NCBI GenBank assembly: GCA_949527715.1
Contig: CATEWF010000050.1
Span: 1 to 7,523 of the forward strand
DNA length: 7,523 nucleotides
Reading direction: 5' to 3'
Source of the DNA: an uncultured Mycoplasmatota bacterium
Lineage (GTDB): Bacteria > Bacillota_I > Bacilli_A > Mycoplasmatales > Mycoplasmoidaceae
Position numbers and translations under genes: made by a program. Of this stretch, positions 7,485-7,523 are shown one piece after another (the first letter of the stretch is position 1; every line of letters starts with the position of its first letter). The notes under the pieces were generated by a model. That model was not told where the DNA came from. It ran no database searches and saw only the letters and a program-made list of their open reading frames with translations.

Positions 7485-7523
7485 TTAATTTACGCCACTT
7501 ACAAGTATAGCATAATCGTTTGG
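7485..7523 (-). CDS. Possible C-terminal end of an upstream gene, partial
   Basis: Twelve codons (PNDYAILVSGVN) end in TAA at 7487-7485, in the same frame as the downstream permease. The residues would continue smoothly into the hydrophobic segment beyond the stop, as if one membrane protein were interrupted. It is too short to identify, and could be non-coding. Confidence 0.25.
   Translation of the reverse strand, partial: PNDYAILVSGVN

Noticed and set aside
1..7523. CRISPR array, tRNA or rRNA genes, insertion sequence
   Set aside because: No spaced direct repeats, no cloverleaf candidates in the short spacers, and no transposase-like protein were seen.

Overview
The window comes from a Mollicute (Mycoplasma-type bacterium). 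It is very A+T rich and gene-dense, and most genes are only continuous if TGA is read as tryptophan (genetic code 4). Read with TGA as a stop, five of the seven genes shown here break into pieces or disappear. The species cannot be fixed from the sequence; the use of code 4, a SLTSC lipobox lipoprotein and a BspA-like repeat protein all fit a Mycoplasma.

Left part (1-3537). A type III pantothenate kinase (coaX, minus) is divergent from a CNNM/CorC-type membrane protein with a CBS pair (plus). That gene converges on phosphopantetheine adenylyltransferase (coaD, minus). coaD is divergent from phosphate acetyltransferase (pta, plus). So two steps of CoA biosynthesis (CoaX, CoaD) lie close to Pta, an enzyme that uses acetyl-CoA/CoA to make acetyl phosphate for ATP generation. 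The divergent spacers are only 33 and 61 bp and hold tightly packed promoters, including a perfect 26-bp A/T palindrome in front of pta. A hairpin with T-runs on both sides separates pta from the next gene.

Middle (3535-5414). A 581-residue surface lipoprotein (minus) has two immunoglobulin/cadherin-like modules followed by BspA-type leucine-rich repeats. This is the accessory, host-facing part of the window. Its upstream region is the most intriguing non-coding stretch: an 18-nt (AT)9 tract, a 7-bp inverted repeat, and a 13-bp perfect hairpin followed by a T-run, placed just before a strong Shine-Dalgarno sequence. This could be a phase-variable and/or attenuated leader.

Right part (5415-7523). 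A small TM2-domain membrane protein, apparently expressed from a leaderless mRNA, lies downstream of a large YfcC-family (DcuC/ion-transporter superfamily) permease, both minus. The 5' end of the permease is odd. No in-frame ATG exists, the open frame runs upstream through a hydrophobic segment resembling the C-terminus of a different permease, and it is cut by an in-frame TAA at 7485-7487. No RNA genes, insertion sequences or CRISPR arrays are visible.
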